Positions 1 through 11,464 of a stretch of DNA of 64,000 bases are shown here, piece by piece. Source of the DNA: Macrostomum hystrix (lineage: Eukaryota > Platyhelminthes > Macrostomidae); NCBI GenBank assembly GCA_950097015.1, contig CATNEN010000034.1, forward strand, positions 6,528,501 through 6,592,500, read 5' to 3'. The notes beneath the pieces were generated by a model. The model ran no database searches and was not told where the DNA came from. It saw only the letters and a program-made list of their open reading frames with translations. The position numbers and the translations under genes were made by a program. Positions within the stretch are counted from its first letter, which is position 1. Each line of letters begins with the position of its first letter.

Positions 1-107
1 GAAGTCACTCCGCCGCATGATTAGTATTGGTAGCGGGCGGTAGTAGACATCCAGGTGCGCCAATCCATATCGTCGAGCAAAATCTCGTAGATGTACTTCA
101 ATATACG
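1..107 (-). CDS. Possible internal exon of an unrecognised gene, cut by window edge
   Basis: On the minus strand a frame is open from a 3' splice site (…CTCATAG, just above position 107) to the window edge. It gives about 35 residues with a natural composition, including HLRDFARRYGLAHLDVYYRP. I do not recognise the family. Only one frame is open throughout, and the peptide is short, so this could be chance. Sequence left of the window would decide. Confidence 0.25.
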
Positions 108-1675
108 CTATGAGTGACAAAATAGATAGAAATAGAAAGAAGCATAGAGGGAAAAGAGAAAAGGCACAGGCAAATACCATTTCCAGAGACGGGTGACGTG
201 GCTTGGCGGGAAGACGGTGCGACCTGACCCGAGTGAGTCATCGATGACCCGGCCGGCGGGGAGCGACCGGGAGAGAGAAGGGCCAGGCGAGCAGCGGGGG
301 AACACAGCGGCTGCGCACCCTCGAACCTGACCCGAGTAAGTCACGGCTGAACGAATGGGAGAAACCGGCAGAGAGAGAGGAGCCAGGAACGAGAGGCCGA
401 GACCGGACCGGGGATGAAAAGGAGCGAGAAATATCATGCACGTTTTATGTGAAATATTGTACGTGAAAGGATAGCAAATAAATATAATATCACGAGCGCG
501 GAGCTACAGTGGCTGTTTCCCGCTCTGCAGCCCGCTTGACGGAGTCAGTCGATCTCAGGCATCAACCCAAAGTGTTTTACTTATTATCTATCATTTTGGC
601 TTTAGAGGCGTTAGAAGAGAACTCGAATCGTATCAGTCCGAGTCGGTTTTCATTCAATCTTATAATGATCGAGGCGATCACTCCTTTGATCGGCGCAGAG
701 GAGAGGTCATACCGCAGAATAGACTCCTTATAGATGGATTATCGCTTTCTTGACCTTTCGATTGATTTTGGGTAACATGATTGGTTTGATTTTTGATTGT
801 CTATGACAAAAAATTGATTTTGTACTAATAATAATAGTAGTCACATGACTTTTGATTGATTCGTTTGTCCTTTCTTGGTGAGATGAATCACACGCTGTTA
901 CTTACATGTTTTTTATTCGCATTATTTTCTAAAAATACTAAAAATACTACTAAGCGAAAGAGTAGAGTAGTTAGCTCATGATTGGTTAAAATACATATTG
1001 CCGTAATTCTGCACTCTACAGTACTGGCTGAACAATTACTACGCCGTTTCGGTTTTTGCTTAAAATTCCTGGTTAAACTAGTTTAACCGAAGAAAAAGTA
1101 TAATACGTATTGGAAGCTGACAAGTTCAGCCCCTATCACGACGCACAAAATGTTTTGTTAACTTCACATGCTTCAACCTCCAGATTTAAACCACTACTCA
1201 ATGAAAACCAATGCAATATTACATTGATATAATACGACTGTTCCAGTAAGTAAGCTAATTTTAAGCAATAAGATCACATGTGTAATAATTAATATTTGTA
1301 ACAGTATTTTTCTTTTAATTTAAAATAAAACGTTGGTTCTTTCTATAATTTTGCAAAACGTACTGTGCGTTTGTTTAAAGGAACAAAATAGAGTCCAGCT
1401 TTTACGAAAGGAAATTTTCAAAGAAACCCTAGAATTAAAAATAGTCAGTTGAACTTTGAAGAAGTGTCAGGAAGGCGAAGAAGAAATTTAGTATCTCATA
1501 TGATTAATTTTTTGACAGATTAGTGCTTCTATAAAAATATCAACCGTCTGCATTTAAATTATGTTTCTTTAATTGTGACAAGTAATGAACAAGACTACCC
1601 AATCCCAGATATAAATCTCTTATTGGCGAAACTAAGCAAAGCACATTTCATTTGGTAATTTTTTTAGAAAGAGCT
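108..1675. other. No recognisable gene; AVL9 upstream region
   Basis: The first 400 bases are GC-rich and carry two diverged copies of a segment containing CCTGACCCGAGT (near 222 and 328). The rest is AT-rich. The open frames are short with no family features. The stretch probably holds the AVL9 promoter, but I see no convincing core element. Confidence 0.5.
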
Positions 1676-4600
1676 ATGGATGATTCTTATATAATAAATA
1701 TTTTAATTGTTGGATTTCATCACAAAAGAGGTGTTCAGGTGAGCATTGGTGGTCTATATATAATTTTTGCTAAACTTGTCATGGACCCTTTTTACCTTCT
1801 GTGTTTTATTCTTCAAATATTACACTTTGATCTGTTGCTTTGTCTTTTGGCTCCTTAAGTCATGGATTTCCGAATTTTTTAATTGTTGGAGGCCCTCTTC
1901 TCTATTTATGCTATCTGTAATAACTGCAATAAAATTTAGCCTTAACTATTTTCATTTGCTATTTCACTTCTGCATTTGCCATTAGCTAATTTTAACTATG
2001 TGTATCCCTTGACTATATTCTATAAAATACATAAAAGGATTTTTTTCAACACAATGATATGAACCATTGACTAAAATAATCTTGCTATTCTAACTAAGTT
2101 ACTTATGGCTAGTTTATTTTCATCACTACACTTACTAGGCCTAGTTAACTAAAATGTATTTATTTACTGTCATTACTGATACATTGAATATTAAAACAAA
2201 AAAAGTTAACAATCAAAGTAAACCTGTATTTAACCCCATTTAAATATAATGATATTTCTTGTTAAAATGTGATACATTTTATGAGTACTTAATAGCAATA
2301 GTAAATGTTATTTTGTAATTACTTTCATCCTTATCTAAAAAATGGGATCCCTAGTTTTATGTCTTCTAATTTCCAAAAGAGAAAGAATTTGTAAAATTTC
2401 TTTCTCAAAAGCCTGTCTTATAAACTATTTAAAACTGACTTGCTTCTTGTTTTTATTATTCCAATTGTTATTACTATTATCCTTTTTTAAAGTAATTTGT
2501 TAAGCTTAAATTAATAATAATTGCCAAGTGGCATAATAAGATATGTCATAAAAGCAGCTCTTATCAATATTTATTTCTTGTAGGTAAACTTTTTTGTTTC
2601 TTTTTTTCCTAATTATGTTGAAAATATGAATTGATAGACATTCAAGAAAATGTGTTTTTGAAGAGTAATAAGAGATCAAAGTGCTAAGAAAGGCTAGAGA
2701 AATAGAAAAGCTAAATTTAAAGCTCAGTAAATAACTTTTTAGCTTGAGTACTGCTATCCACCACTGTTTCCTGGCCAAGGCCATGATGCTGGCGAGCTGC
2801 CTGAAGAGTGGCAGAATCTGCCTCACCTGGCACTGCCCGATGGTGCTCACAACTATGAGCAAGGTGAGCTTTTACTTTCTTTTACTTCACTACATATACA
2901 CTTGTGTTCAATGAACGTATGTTTAAAAAATCAAAACAATCTGAATTTTTAGCCTTTAACTTTTAAATTAGGTCGATAAAGGTAAAGTAAATAGTGCCTG
3001 TAGAAAGTAATAGTTGAGGGAATTCAACTAATTTCAGTTAAATTTAAGAACAGACTAACATAGGCCTAATAAGCCTCTCATTGTGGACAAAAAGGACTAA
3101 TTTGCATTGTCTCTAACATTTAGTATATTTACCATGGCTTCCCATTAAGATTTATATTAAAGGCTTGCTGTTAAAACAGTTGCTATGCATCTTCTTGATT
3201 CACCAGATCATGTCTACTTTGTGTTGCCCTCGCTGACAGACCGCGAGCAGTCTGTATTCTGCGTGGCTTGCTACAGACAAATCGACTCAGATGTGAGCAT
3301 TGTTACAAATCACTGATTGTTTTCATACCATTTTCCATTGGAATGGGGGGTCAGTGGCAGACTGGCTTAACGCTTTTGCCTCTTGCACCAAGGTCCGTGA
3401 GATCGAATCCGCGGCGAGGCCACTTTCACTTGGGCTTAGGGGCTTTTCATGCAATTTATGCGCTTGAGGGCCGACATCCAATGCACAGTGAGACTGTACA
3501 GTGACGAGGAGAAAATCTGTTAGATGTAAGCCCAAGTGTGAGTATGTGCCTGCATTCGGTGTGTGTGCGTGTGTGCTCAGGAGTCAGCGAAATGAGCAGA
3601 ATTGCCTCCTCGCTGGTTGCGGGTCTAGTATGACCAAGTGATATTTTCATTCCACTAAAGTCTACATTTAAATGTTAAACGCACCACAGAAGCTGGTGAG
3701 CAGGTCGGCAGACGTGACTCGCAGCTCGGTGCAGAAGTCGGTGGTTGTGGTCAGCCGGGCGCCATTATTCGGAGCCATTAGGGAGCGCCTTAGTCACGTG
3801 GCCCAGTCCTACTTTGAGCTGCGCGATTTCAGCCGTGTGGAGATTATTGAAGAGACTTTTCTTGATTTTAAGCGAGCTGTTACTAAAAACTCATTGTCTA
3901 CTCAGGTGTTCTCAGGTAAGTAGGACAACATTTTGTGCAAAATTTCAGCTATCTAGGTTGTGCCTTTTTAATATAATTGTTTGAAAAAACTTCAGGTGTG
4001 TCATAAGTAATGTCACTGAGGGGAAAACAGACCAACTAACAATCGCAGATGAACAAAACTGTATCACTGTGAACTGTAAACTGTATCAATCAACAACATA
4101 TTGTCCCCCAATATCAATCACCCTCTGGCAGTGCTCGTACAGCTTCTCCACCTCAGCCTGCAGGTGTTTTTCCTCCAGCTGTCGGAACCAGTGCAACGCA
4201 GCTTCTTTGACCTCATCATGGTTTGCGAAAATTCTCTGGGAAAAGTCTGCCTTCAGCCATTTGAAGAGAAACCTGTCGCATAAGTTGAAGTCTGGGCTGT
4301 AGGGACAGCCTGACAGGTGTGCGGCCGTGCGTTGTCCATCTGCCACAGAACTTCGTTCAGGTGAATCGGGTTTGACCGGAGCGTGCGCCAGAGGTTCCCA
4401 GTGTGTCGGACAAAGTCGATGAAGTACTGGCCATCGACCTTGGTGTTTGGCGGAGTTGTACAGATTGTACGTTTGTTTGGCGTGAATGCCACCAGCAGCA
4501 TTGTATTCTTGTCTGAGATGGACCTCCTGGTCACAGTCAGCCTGGAGTCCCCAGCTCCCAGCCAGCAGCGACTGTCTGCCTTGCTGCTTTTGCCATCCAG

Positions 4601-7600
4601 GTGGAGCCAGGTCTCATCCTTAACAACCAGGCAGTTTAGGATGTCATCCAAGCCCCGGCTGCTGCACACATTGCGGATCTGCTTGGCGCAGTTCACACGG
4701 GCCTGACGTTGGTCCGCAGTGAGGTCATGGGGCACCCAGACCGAGCAGAGGTTTCGGTGATGGAGATCCTCTGTCAAGATTCGATGGACAGTCTTGAAAT
4801 CAATCTCCAAGCAGTCCGCTAGCTCCCTGACAGACTGGCGGGTCTTCTTTGACCAGGTCGCTGATGACTTCGATGTTCTCTATTGTCCTGGTTGAACATC
4901 GTCGTCCAGATCTGGCGGCATCTCCCAATTCGAACCCAGGATCAGTAAAGTTCTGAAACCACCTGTAAATTGACCTGCGAGTTGGGCAGTTCCGGAGATC
5001 CTCCTCTACTTCTAGTGCAGATTTTCCAAGCTTAAAGCGAATGAAAGCGTAGAATTGGATGTGTGTCTTGTCGTGATTCGTGTTGAGTTTTGCTGGTTGC
5101 AAAAAGAAGATTTCATCGTGTTGCGCTTGCTAAATATGATTTTAGAGCAAAACGCAATTCAAAGAGCAATTCAATTTCTTGCTAAAACGAATTCTTGCGA
5201 CAGTTTTGGCCATAGACATTAAAATTGCTGCTCCGGTGTGGTGGCAACTTCTCAAGAAATGTACTTTCAGAATATAATATATTTGGATGCTTAGTGCTTT
5301 GGGTTCCTGCACAACAACCACAGTGACATTGCTTATGACACACCCGATATAGCTTACTATGAGAGCTTCGGACTCACGACTTGAAGGTCGGTGGTTCGAT
5401 TCCCGACTTCACTGGAACAAATTGTGTCCTTTTAGCAAAGCACTTAACTCTACATTGCTTCAGTTCACCCAGCTGTTAAACGGGTCAGCATTAGCTTGGA
5501 TTAATTGAAGGTGGGTGTGGCGTCCTCCAGTCCATGGACTGAGCAGCTGTACGCAGCCTTCAGATGCGCCGCGCAATGGCTGCGGCTGGGCTGTCGGCTG
5601 CAAATCTGACCCAATTAGGGCAGACGTACTCAATTATTAATTAATTAATTAATTACGACAAATCTTGTCCGTAGGCCTGTCCGTAAAGGATCTGCTGCTG
5701 CGCTATCGTCAGAAACTGCTAGTACTATTCAAACTGTTGCTGCTGGAGCGCCGAGTGTTGTTACACATGAACCCGGCTTCACAGCTGAGCAATACATTGT
5801 TGGCGCTGGTCTCACTCTATCCCGGCCTGTTGGAGAGCGGATTAACGCGCTGCGGAGCTGTGTTCAAGAGTCGCTACAATTTCCGGTATGCTGCAACTAC
5901 TATAGAATTTTGAGTTACGCCATTTTTTGGCTGCTCAAAGAAAAAAGCAAAAAAGGCGCGACAATACTACTCGTGTATTATTTGTAGCATTTTAATAATA
6001 ATAATCCAATCCAAAGCAGTTTTATTCGTACCCTATGCTTTGAGATTATCGCAAATCCTGCTGCGAGATTATCACAAAGCAGCTTAAGACAGAAGGAGGA
6101 ATTGAAAAGAAGTTTTTGTGTTGCCCGAAAGTTTTTTTACTAAATGAAAAAAGTGGTAATACACGGAAACACTACTCACTGCACGCTCGAGTGTACTTTT
6201 TTTCAGCAATCTTTCAGATTCCGATTTTGTCAGCATTGAACGTGACACAGACAGTGCGCCTTCGCCAGCTGCGTCGCCGACTTCGCCTACACCGCCACCG
6301 CCAACGCCGTCGGCGACGTCAACGGCGTCGGCCTCGGAGACCCACGGTGGCCGACTGCAGGATACGCTGGCCTCCGGCCTGATGTCCAGTGTCCGCGCTG
6401 GCCTGGCTCGTGTCTCTGTGGCAGCCGGCGCTGCGGCTCCCGAGTCGCAAATCTCGTCGACGCCACCTTCGTCGCCGCCTCCTCCGCAGAGTCCGTTCTT
6501 AGTTGACGACTGCGGCTTCCCGTTAGCTCTGTTCGCCGAGTCTGCCGTGTTCCTGCCATACGTTTCTCTGCAGCAGATCGGCCTGCTGGAGGACGCGAAC
6601 CTGCGCGCATGCCTGCTGGGCGCCAACAACGTCCTGTTCCGCCAGCAGCAGTCCCGGCGCCGCCTGGACGCTCTGATTGGCTGCGACTCCTCTGACTTTG
6701 CCGTCTACGATCGCGGCCTGTCGCGTCTGCTGCGCCTCAGCGGACCTGACGAGGCCTTCGTGCAGCGCCTGCTGGACAAAGCGTCCCCGGCGGCTTCATC
6801 GGCCACCTCGTCGTCAGCTGCCGATTCTCAGGACCGACGCTCCGAGCAGGAGGATCTGTTTGCCGGATCTGGTGAGTTTGGTTTTTCTATACATATCGGA
6901 TTTAAGATTATTATAAGCTTAAAAGTACGGAGGATTATGCAGGGCCGACTGCACGTCGGCTACGGAAATGGCTAGTCATAGGCTACGGAAATGGCTAGTC
7001 ATAGGCTACGGAAATGGCTAGTCATAGGCTACAGATATGGCTAGTCATAGGCTACGGAAATGGCTAGTCATAGGCTACGGATATGGCTAGTCATAGGCTA
7101 CGGAATATGGCTACGCATGGGCTACGGCTACATTATTTGATGTGCCTTTAATGTTTAAACGATCAAAATGTTCTGATTGGCAGAGTGGGAAGGCTCCGAC
7201 GATTGGCTGCGAGCCCAGTTCCGCGCCTACCTCACAGCCCTGCTGTTGACCGCCGCGGCCACCGCGGACAGCTCGGCAGCCTCCGCCGAAGATTCCGGAG
7301 TCGATGAAGGCGATTTCAATTCCAGCTTTGTTCGCGCGCTGCGAGCCACCTTTCACTTCAGGGCCTGGCTGGCCGCACAACGGACGGGACTGGCTGGCGC
7401 CACAGCCCGTCATCCGTGCCGCGGTCAGAGCGCTCTTGGAGTTCGATTCAACCAGTGAGATTGCCCTCTTCCCTGGGGTTCTATTGATTTCTATCAACTT
7501 CTCCTGAGTTCTGTTTAGCTTCTCCTGAGTTCTGTTTAGCTTCTCCTGAGTTCTGTTTAGCTTCTCCTGAGTTCTGTTAACTTCTCTTGAGTTCTGTTTA

Positions 7601-8013
7601 GCTTCTCCTGAGTTCTGTTTAGCTTCTCCTGAGTTCTGTTAACTTCTCTTGAGTTGTGCTAAATCGACTTTCTGCTTTAAAATCTCACCCTAACAGATTC
7701 CTGAGCAACACTGAGCAGGGCAAGAAGGTATCTAGCGCTGTGCAGTCAACTGGGCGTGCGCTTGAGGACACCAGCAAGGTGGTCGGTAAGTTAAGGAAAT
7801 ATCTGTTAGTGCCTATATGGGGCGAAATACTTGTTACTAAGGAACATATTTTTTAACAAATTTTGGGCTTAACAGACTCAGATTTAACATACTCAACGCA
7901 CACTTTTTACATTCTCAAAAAAACCACAGGCGGTGCACTTTACAGTGCTGGCAGTGCAATGTCCGGCTTTCTATCCGGCTTGTCCTCCAGAGCAGCTCTA
8001 AAATTGAGCGGCG

Positions 8014-8056
<43 letters not shown>

Positions 8057-8102
8057 ACAGCCAGTTGCACAAGAAATATTACGCGATTCTGCAGATTATT
8101 AA
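1676..8102 (+). CDS. AVL9: AVL9 homologue (DENN-family late secretory pathway protein), nine exons
   Basis: Exons: 1676-1738, 2743-2863, 3207-3292, 3690-3915, 5675-5885, 6207-6871, 7184-7454, 7697-7785, 7930-8102. All junctions are GT-AG, phases agree, and they join to 634 residues (human AVL9 is about 650). Family hallmarks appear in order: IVGFHHKRG then YPPLFPG (exons 1-2), LPEEW and LALPDGAHNY (exon 2), CYRQI (exon 3), VQKSVVVVSRAPLFG (exon 4), a DENN core LLLRYRQKLLVLFKLLLLE (exon 5), GANNVLFRQQ (exon 6), WEGSDDWLRAQF (exon 7), and an amphipathic tail. A Ser/Thr/Pro/Ala-rich insert opens exon 6. Known for the family: yeast Avl9 acts in Golgi-to-surface transport and the human protein in epithelial polarity and migration. 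Oddity: the C-terminus ends in a run of about 15 Gln (CAG with CAA interruptions). The start ATG lies 8 nt after a TTTTTTTAG acceptor. Confidence 0.95.
3345..3640 (+). repeat. tRNA-derived SINE, family 1, copy a (AVL9 intron 3)
   Basis: It has a tRNA-like head with A box (GTGGCAGACTGGC) and B box (GATCGAATCC), then a tail ending GAATTGCCTCCTCGCTGG. Head and tail recur at 48905 and the head at 63147; the tail recurs inverted at 23800. The shared non-tRNA tail makes this a SINE rather than a tRNA gene. Confidence 0.8.
3995..5344 (-). mobile_element. Mariner DNA transposon, inactive (AVL9 intron 4)
   Basis: Matching 24-bp terminal inverted repeats lie at 3995-4018 and 5321-5344 (GGTGTGTCATAAGTAATGTC with one difference in the other end). 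The length of 1350 bp is normal for mariner. It encloses a broken transposase on the minus strand. I could not identify an exact flanking TA duplication. It sits between AVL9 exons 4 and 5, so it should be spliced out. Confidence 0.85.
4086..5102 (-). pseudogene. Mariner transposase, two frame breaks and an internal deletion
   Basis: The reading frame comes in three pieces. 4800-5102 carries the helix-turn-helix N-terminus (RRSIYRWFQNF). 4253-4842 carries FKTVHRIL, the first catalytic Asp in VKDETWLHLDG and the second in DNARPH. 4086-4320 carries the third in CPYSPDF. The first break is near 4842, the second near 4315. Between DNARPH and YSPDF only about 15 residues remain where the family has about 34, so catalytic spacing is lost. 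It cannot encode active transposase. Confidence 0.85.
5347..5655 (+). repeat. tRNA-derived SINE, family 2, copy a (AVL9 intron 4)
   Basis: It begins three bases after the mariner end. It has a tRNA-like head with B box (GGTTCGATTCC), a body with GTCCTTTTAGCAAAGCACTT and ACAGCC-type segments (CAGCTGTACGCAGCC, ATGCGCCGCGCAATGG), and an (ATTA)n tail. A close full-length copy is at 54056. Confidence 0.8.
6958..7125. repeat. Minisatellite, about 23-bp unit (AVL9 intron 6)
   Basis: About seven tandem copies of a unit built on GGCTACGGAAATGGCTAGTC, starting some 85 bases after the exon 6 donor and ending about 60 bases before the exon 7 acceptor. Confidence 0.9.
7505..7655. repeat. Minisatellite, 21-bp unit (AVL9 intron 7)
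   Basis: About seven copies of TTCTCCTGAGTTCTGTTTAG plus one base. Read in the gene's direction each unit ends in a pyrimidine-rich stretch plus TAG, so it resembles a 3' splice site. Confidence 0.9.
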
Positions 8103-8162
8103 AACAGCTTTTTTATTCCATTTTATTCCTTGTTAATTTTTTTAACTCGTTGAAGCTGTAAA

Positions 8163-8515
8163 TGTCTATGGCTGTCGGCTGAAGTTGTGGATGTCTGTGA
8201 CTGTGTGCTGAAGTTGTGGATGTCTTTGACTGTGTGCTGAAGTTGTGGATGTCTGTGACTGTGTGCTGAAGTTGTGGATGTCTGTGACTGTCTGCTGAAG
8301 TTGTGGATGTCTGTGACTGTGTGCTGAAGTTGTGGATGTCTGTGACTGTCTGCTGAAGTTGTGGATGTCTGTGACTGTGTGCTGAAGTTGTGGATGTCTG
8401 TGACTGTGTGCTGAAGCTGTGGATGTCTGTGACTGTGTGCTGAAGTTGTGGATGTCTGTGACTGTGTGCTGAAGTTGTGGATGTCTGTGACTGTGTGCTG
8501 AAGTTGGGGATGACT
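8163..8515. repeat. Minisatellite, 29-bp unit, AVL9 3' UTR
   Basis: About twelve copies of a unit containing GAAGTTGTGGATGTCTGTGA, 60 bases after the AVL9 stop and before a poly(A) signal at 8594, so probably within the 3' untranslated region. Its minus-strand open frame is a repeat artefact. Confidence 0.85.
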
Positions 8516-8593
8516 GAAGATCCCTGTTCGATGATGAGCCACTGCTTTGAGTGAGTCCTAGTAAGTTTTAAGCTGTCTGGCTTGTAATAGGAA

Positions 8594-8599
8594 AATAAA
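8594..8599 (+). terminator. Candidate poly(A) signal for AVL9
   Basis: AATAAA lies about 490 bases after the AVL9 stop, just past the 3' minisatellite. Other AT-rich hexamers exist nearby, so this is a candidate only. Confidence 0.45.
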
Positions 8600-11464
8600 T
8601 TGTCGTTTTATTTACTAGCTTGGAAACAGGCTGTTTGCTTTTTAAAGCACTTTTAATTTTACTTGGCTAGTTTTCAAAGCTAGGTGTAATATTAGGTACT
8701 CTTATAACTCGATTTGTTCATAATCTGCGAAATCGACAAATTAGTTTTATAGAGAAAGCTAGTTTTGTTTCTTTTGTAAAAAGATGTTCTTTAACACAAG
8801 AAACGGAAACACGGGACTTGTAAAACTAGCTCGTATTTTACGCTATACTCTTCAATGCCATCAATTTAATAACTCTCGTTCTTTTCTATCCAAATACTTC
8901 TTCCCAGCTGTTACTCTCATTGCTGGCAGTTTTTTCTCCTTGAAAACAAAGCCGAACATCCGTCTTCATGTATGTCCTAATATACCGGTACAGGCTGCAT
9001 TCCATTATTTTCTTTCGCTGCCGTCTATAAGCTTCACAACTTTTATTGCGCCCCAATCTCCCAGTCTGGCTGTACAAAGCAAATTTTCTGCAATAATTTA
9101 CCTAATCGTTCCCGTTATATAATCAGCCTCTAACTATCTGTCATTATATTTTGTTTCAAAACATATATATTAGATGCGATTATTAACCGGACTTATCTTA
9201 CTGTTCTGAAAGTTTTCCATACAAACACAACATTAGTTTTCATTTTATCTTTATTGATTTGAGATTTATTGACATTTGAGATAGCTGCTTTATTTGCTGT
9301 AATTACTAAACAGTACAAAGTCTGTTCAGTCTACAAGCCAACACCCAGCTACGACCAAATGCTGGTAACCGATTTTACAGACGATTGAACTGAAGCAATT
9401 TCGGCGCTAAATGCGTGTCTAAAGCCTGATCTAGCATACACGTTTTTCCCTTCGACTGAGAACCGATCTCCTGTAGATAATTGGCGTGGTCGGGATAGGA
9501 GTTGTAGGTGGGAGATAAATCAAGACAGATAGGGGCCGCCAACATTCTTCAGCTTGGCCTAATGGTTGACACCGGCATCATTTCTTTGAAAGTGCCACAA
9601 TAATCATAGGCGAGTCTCAACTGCAGGGGCGGAAGCAAACGCAATCTCAACTGCTAGAGCGACAGTCTCAAGACAATTTTTTTCTGTAGCAGTTTTCCCA
9701 GCATTGGTGGGCGCCAGAACGATACTGATCAATTTTTTGCACGATGCGACGACTTGGGGCAGCCTGGGCAGCATCAGTTACAGCAAGCTAGCTCACTCTC
9801 TTATGTAGTTAATTTCATCACATCACTGCAGTCACTGTGAAATTTTTGGCGTCTTATCGGCCGGTCAGAGCTTGTTGAAAGACGCAATTTCTGGCATCCG
9901 TCCCTCCGCTTTTCATCGCCTGGAACCCTGAATAAATGCGTAATGCTAGAAATTTTAATACGTAAATATTAAGTTAAATGTAGTTAAATGACGGAATTGG
10001 CACCAATAAAGTCTAGGGGCGCCATGAATCACAGAGAGCCTAGTTTAAGCAGCCCCATAGGGACGAATATCTCTGTATCCCCCATTAGTTTTAGATGATC
10101 GCGCTTTGTTCATTATATTTCCCCGGTTTGAATATAATTGAACCAGGACATTAAAACGAACTCGGTATTATTTCAATATAATAAAAGCTCAAAGCGTTTT
10201 AGAAATCCATCTAACAGTTGAAGAAATAATATGCAAATAAAAATATACTTCAGTAATAAAGCTCTGAAAACGAATATTAAAAAGGAAAAGCGAAAATGAA
10301 GCAAAGCATGCACGGTGCAGTCCGAAATACAATATTCCAAAGATCCAATACAACATTAATTTTGAGTTATTTTTTTTATTAAAACAGTTTTCTTTATGTT
10401 CCTAAAAAATTGATGACACAAATAGCAAAAAATATGCACATATTTGGATTTTATTATTTATATATTATATTTAGTATTCATATATTTTAAAATGTTTATG
10501 TACTTTTATTTGAACTTTTATGTATTAGGCTGACTTAGTATTTTGAGAATAAAATAATTTCGATAAATAGTTTTTTGTGCCTTTAGCTTCAAGATAATAA
10601 TTTTATTTTAAATCCTTGTTTACTACTATTAGTATAAATTTAAATATTATATGTATAGGCCCTAAAGTATTATAAATATTACTTGAAATGTAAAATTTCA
10701 AGCTTATTGCTCAAGTTATATGTAGGTAGCCTAATTGAGCTATATTATATATTGTAGTTATATGGTACTTATCCTACACGTGAATATGGCCATTATTAAT
10801 TAAATTAACTATTTACTTATTAAATGCATAGTTATCACCAAAATGATATCTCTCATAGTGTATTTTGTATAGAATAATTTATTAGATGTAATTTTTGGCA
10901 TGTGTATGATGTATAATACAGTTTTAACAACATATATATTATATTCAATATTAAAAGAACAGCATCTTACATTTCTAATACAAAAAAGTTTCTTCTTCCT
11001 TCATTTTTCCATTTAGATGCTTGAACATTGCTGATATATCAGGATAGGGCCTAGCTATTGTCCATTTTTATCAGTGTATTTGTATAGCTATAGCTAGATT
11101 TTTGTGTAGATTTTTAAAAGCTCAATTAATACTTGTGTCATAAAATAATGGTGAAATACACCATGGGATATCTAGTTTTTTTAGCTGGGAGTATAGGACT
11201 AGGATAAGCTTATTGCTATATGCCTGTCAGTTATATGTTTTCCCAGAAAATACATTCTATTATGTATTGTTATATAATGGCATAATGTTTTTTATAATAA
11301 CAAGCTCTATTTATACCTTCCTATGTAAAACTGTATAACTCTCTGTGTTTTAAATTGCTCCAAAAATTGTGTGGTAATTTTGACTCTGTGCTTTATAAAA
11401 TACTTTATGATTATTTTCAATTAGAATAATATATAGCTATAAATATAAAAAACTGAAAGCTAGT
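8600..11464. other. AT-rich intergenic stretch, no gene seen
   Basis: No open frame has recognisable domains. The part 9350-10100 is less AT-rich and could be a decayed element, but I find no diagnostic motif. From 10100 to 11460 the sequence is strongly AT-rich. Confidence 0.5.

Noticed and set aside
509-733. 74-codon plus frame
   Set aside because: No family resemblance, no splice context and no neighbouring exon in phase; compatible with chance.
3345-3420. tRNA gene for the head of SINE family 1 (also at 48905 and 63147)
   Set aside because: A and B boxes are present, but I could not fold a convincing acceptor stem, and all copies share the same non-tRNA tail.
6084-6629. Minus-strand frame of 181 codons
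   Set aside because: It lies opposite AVL9 exon 6, whose GC-rich codon use leaves antisense frames open; it has no domain features.
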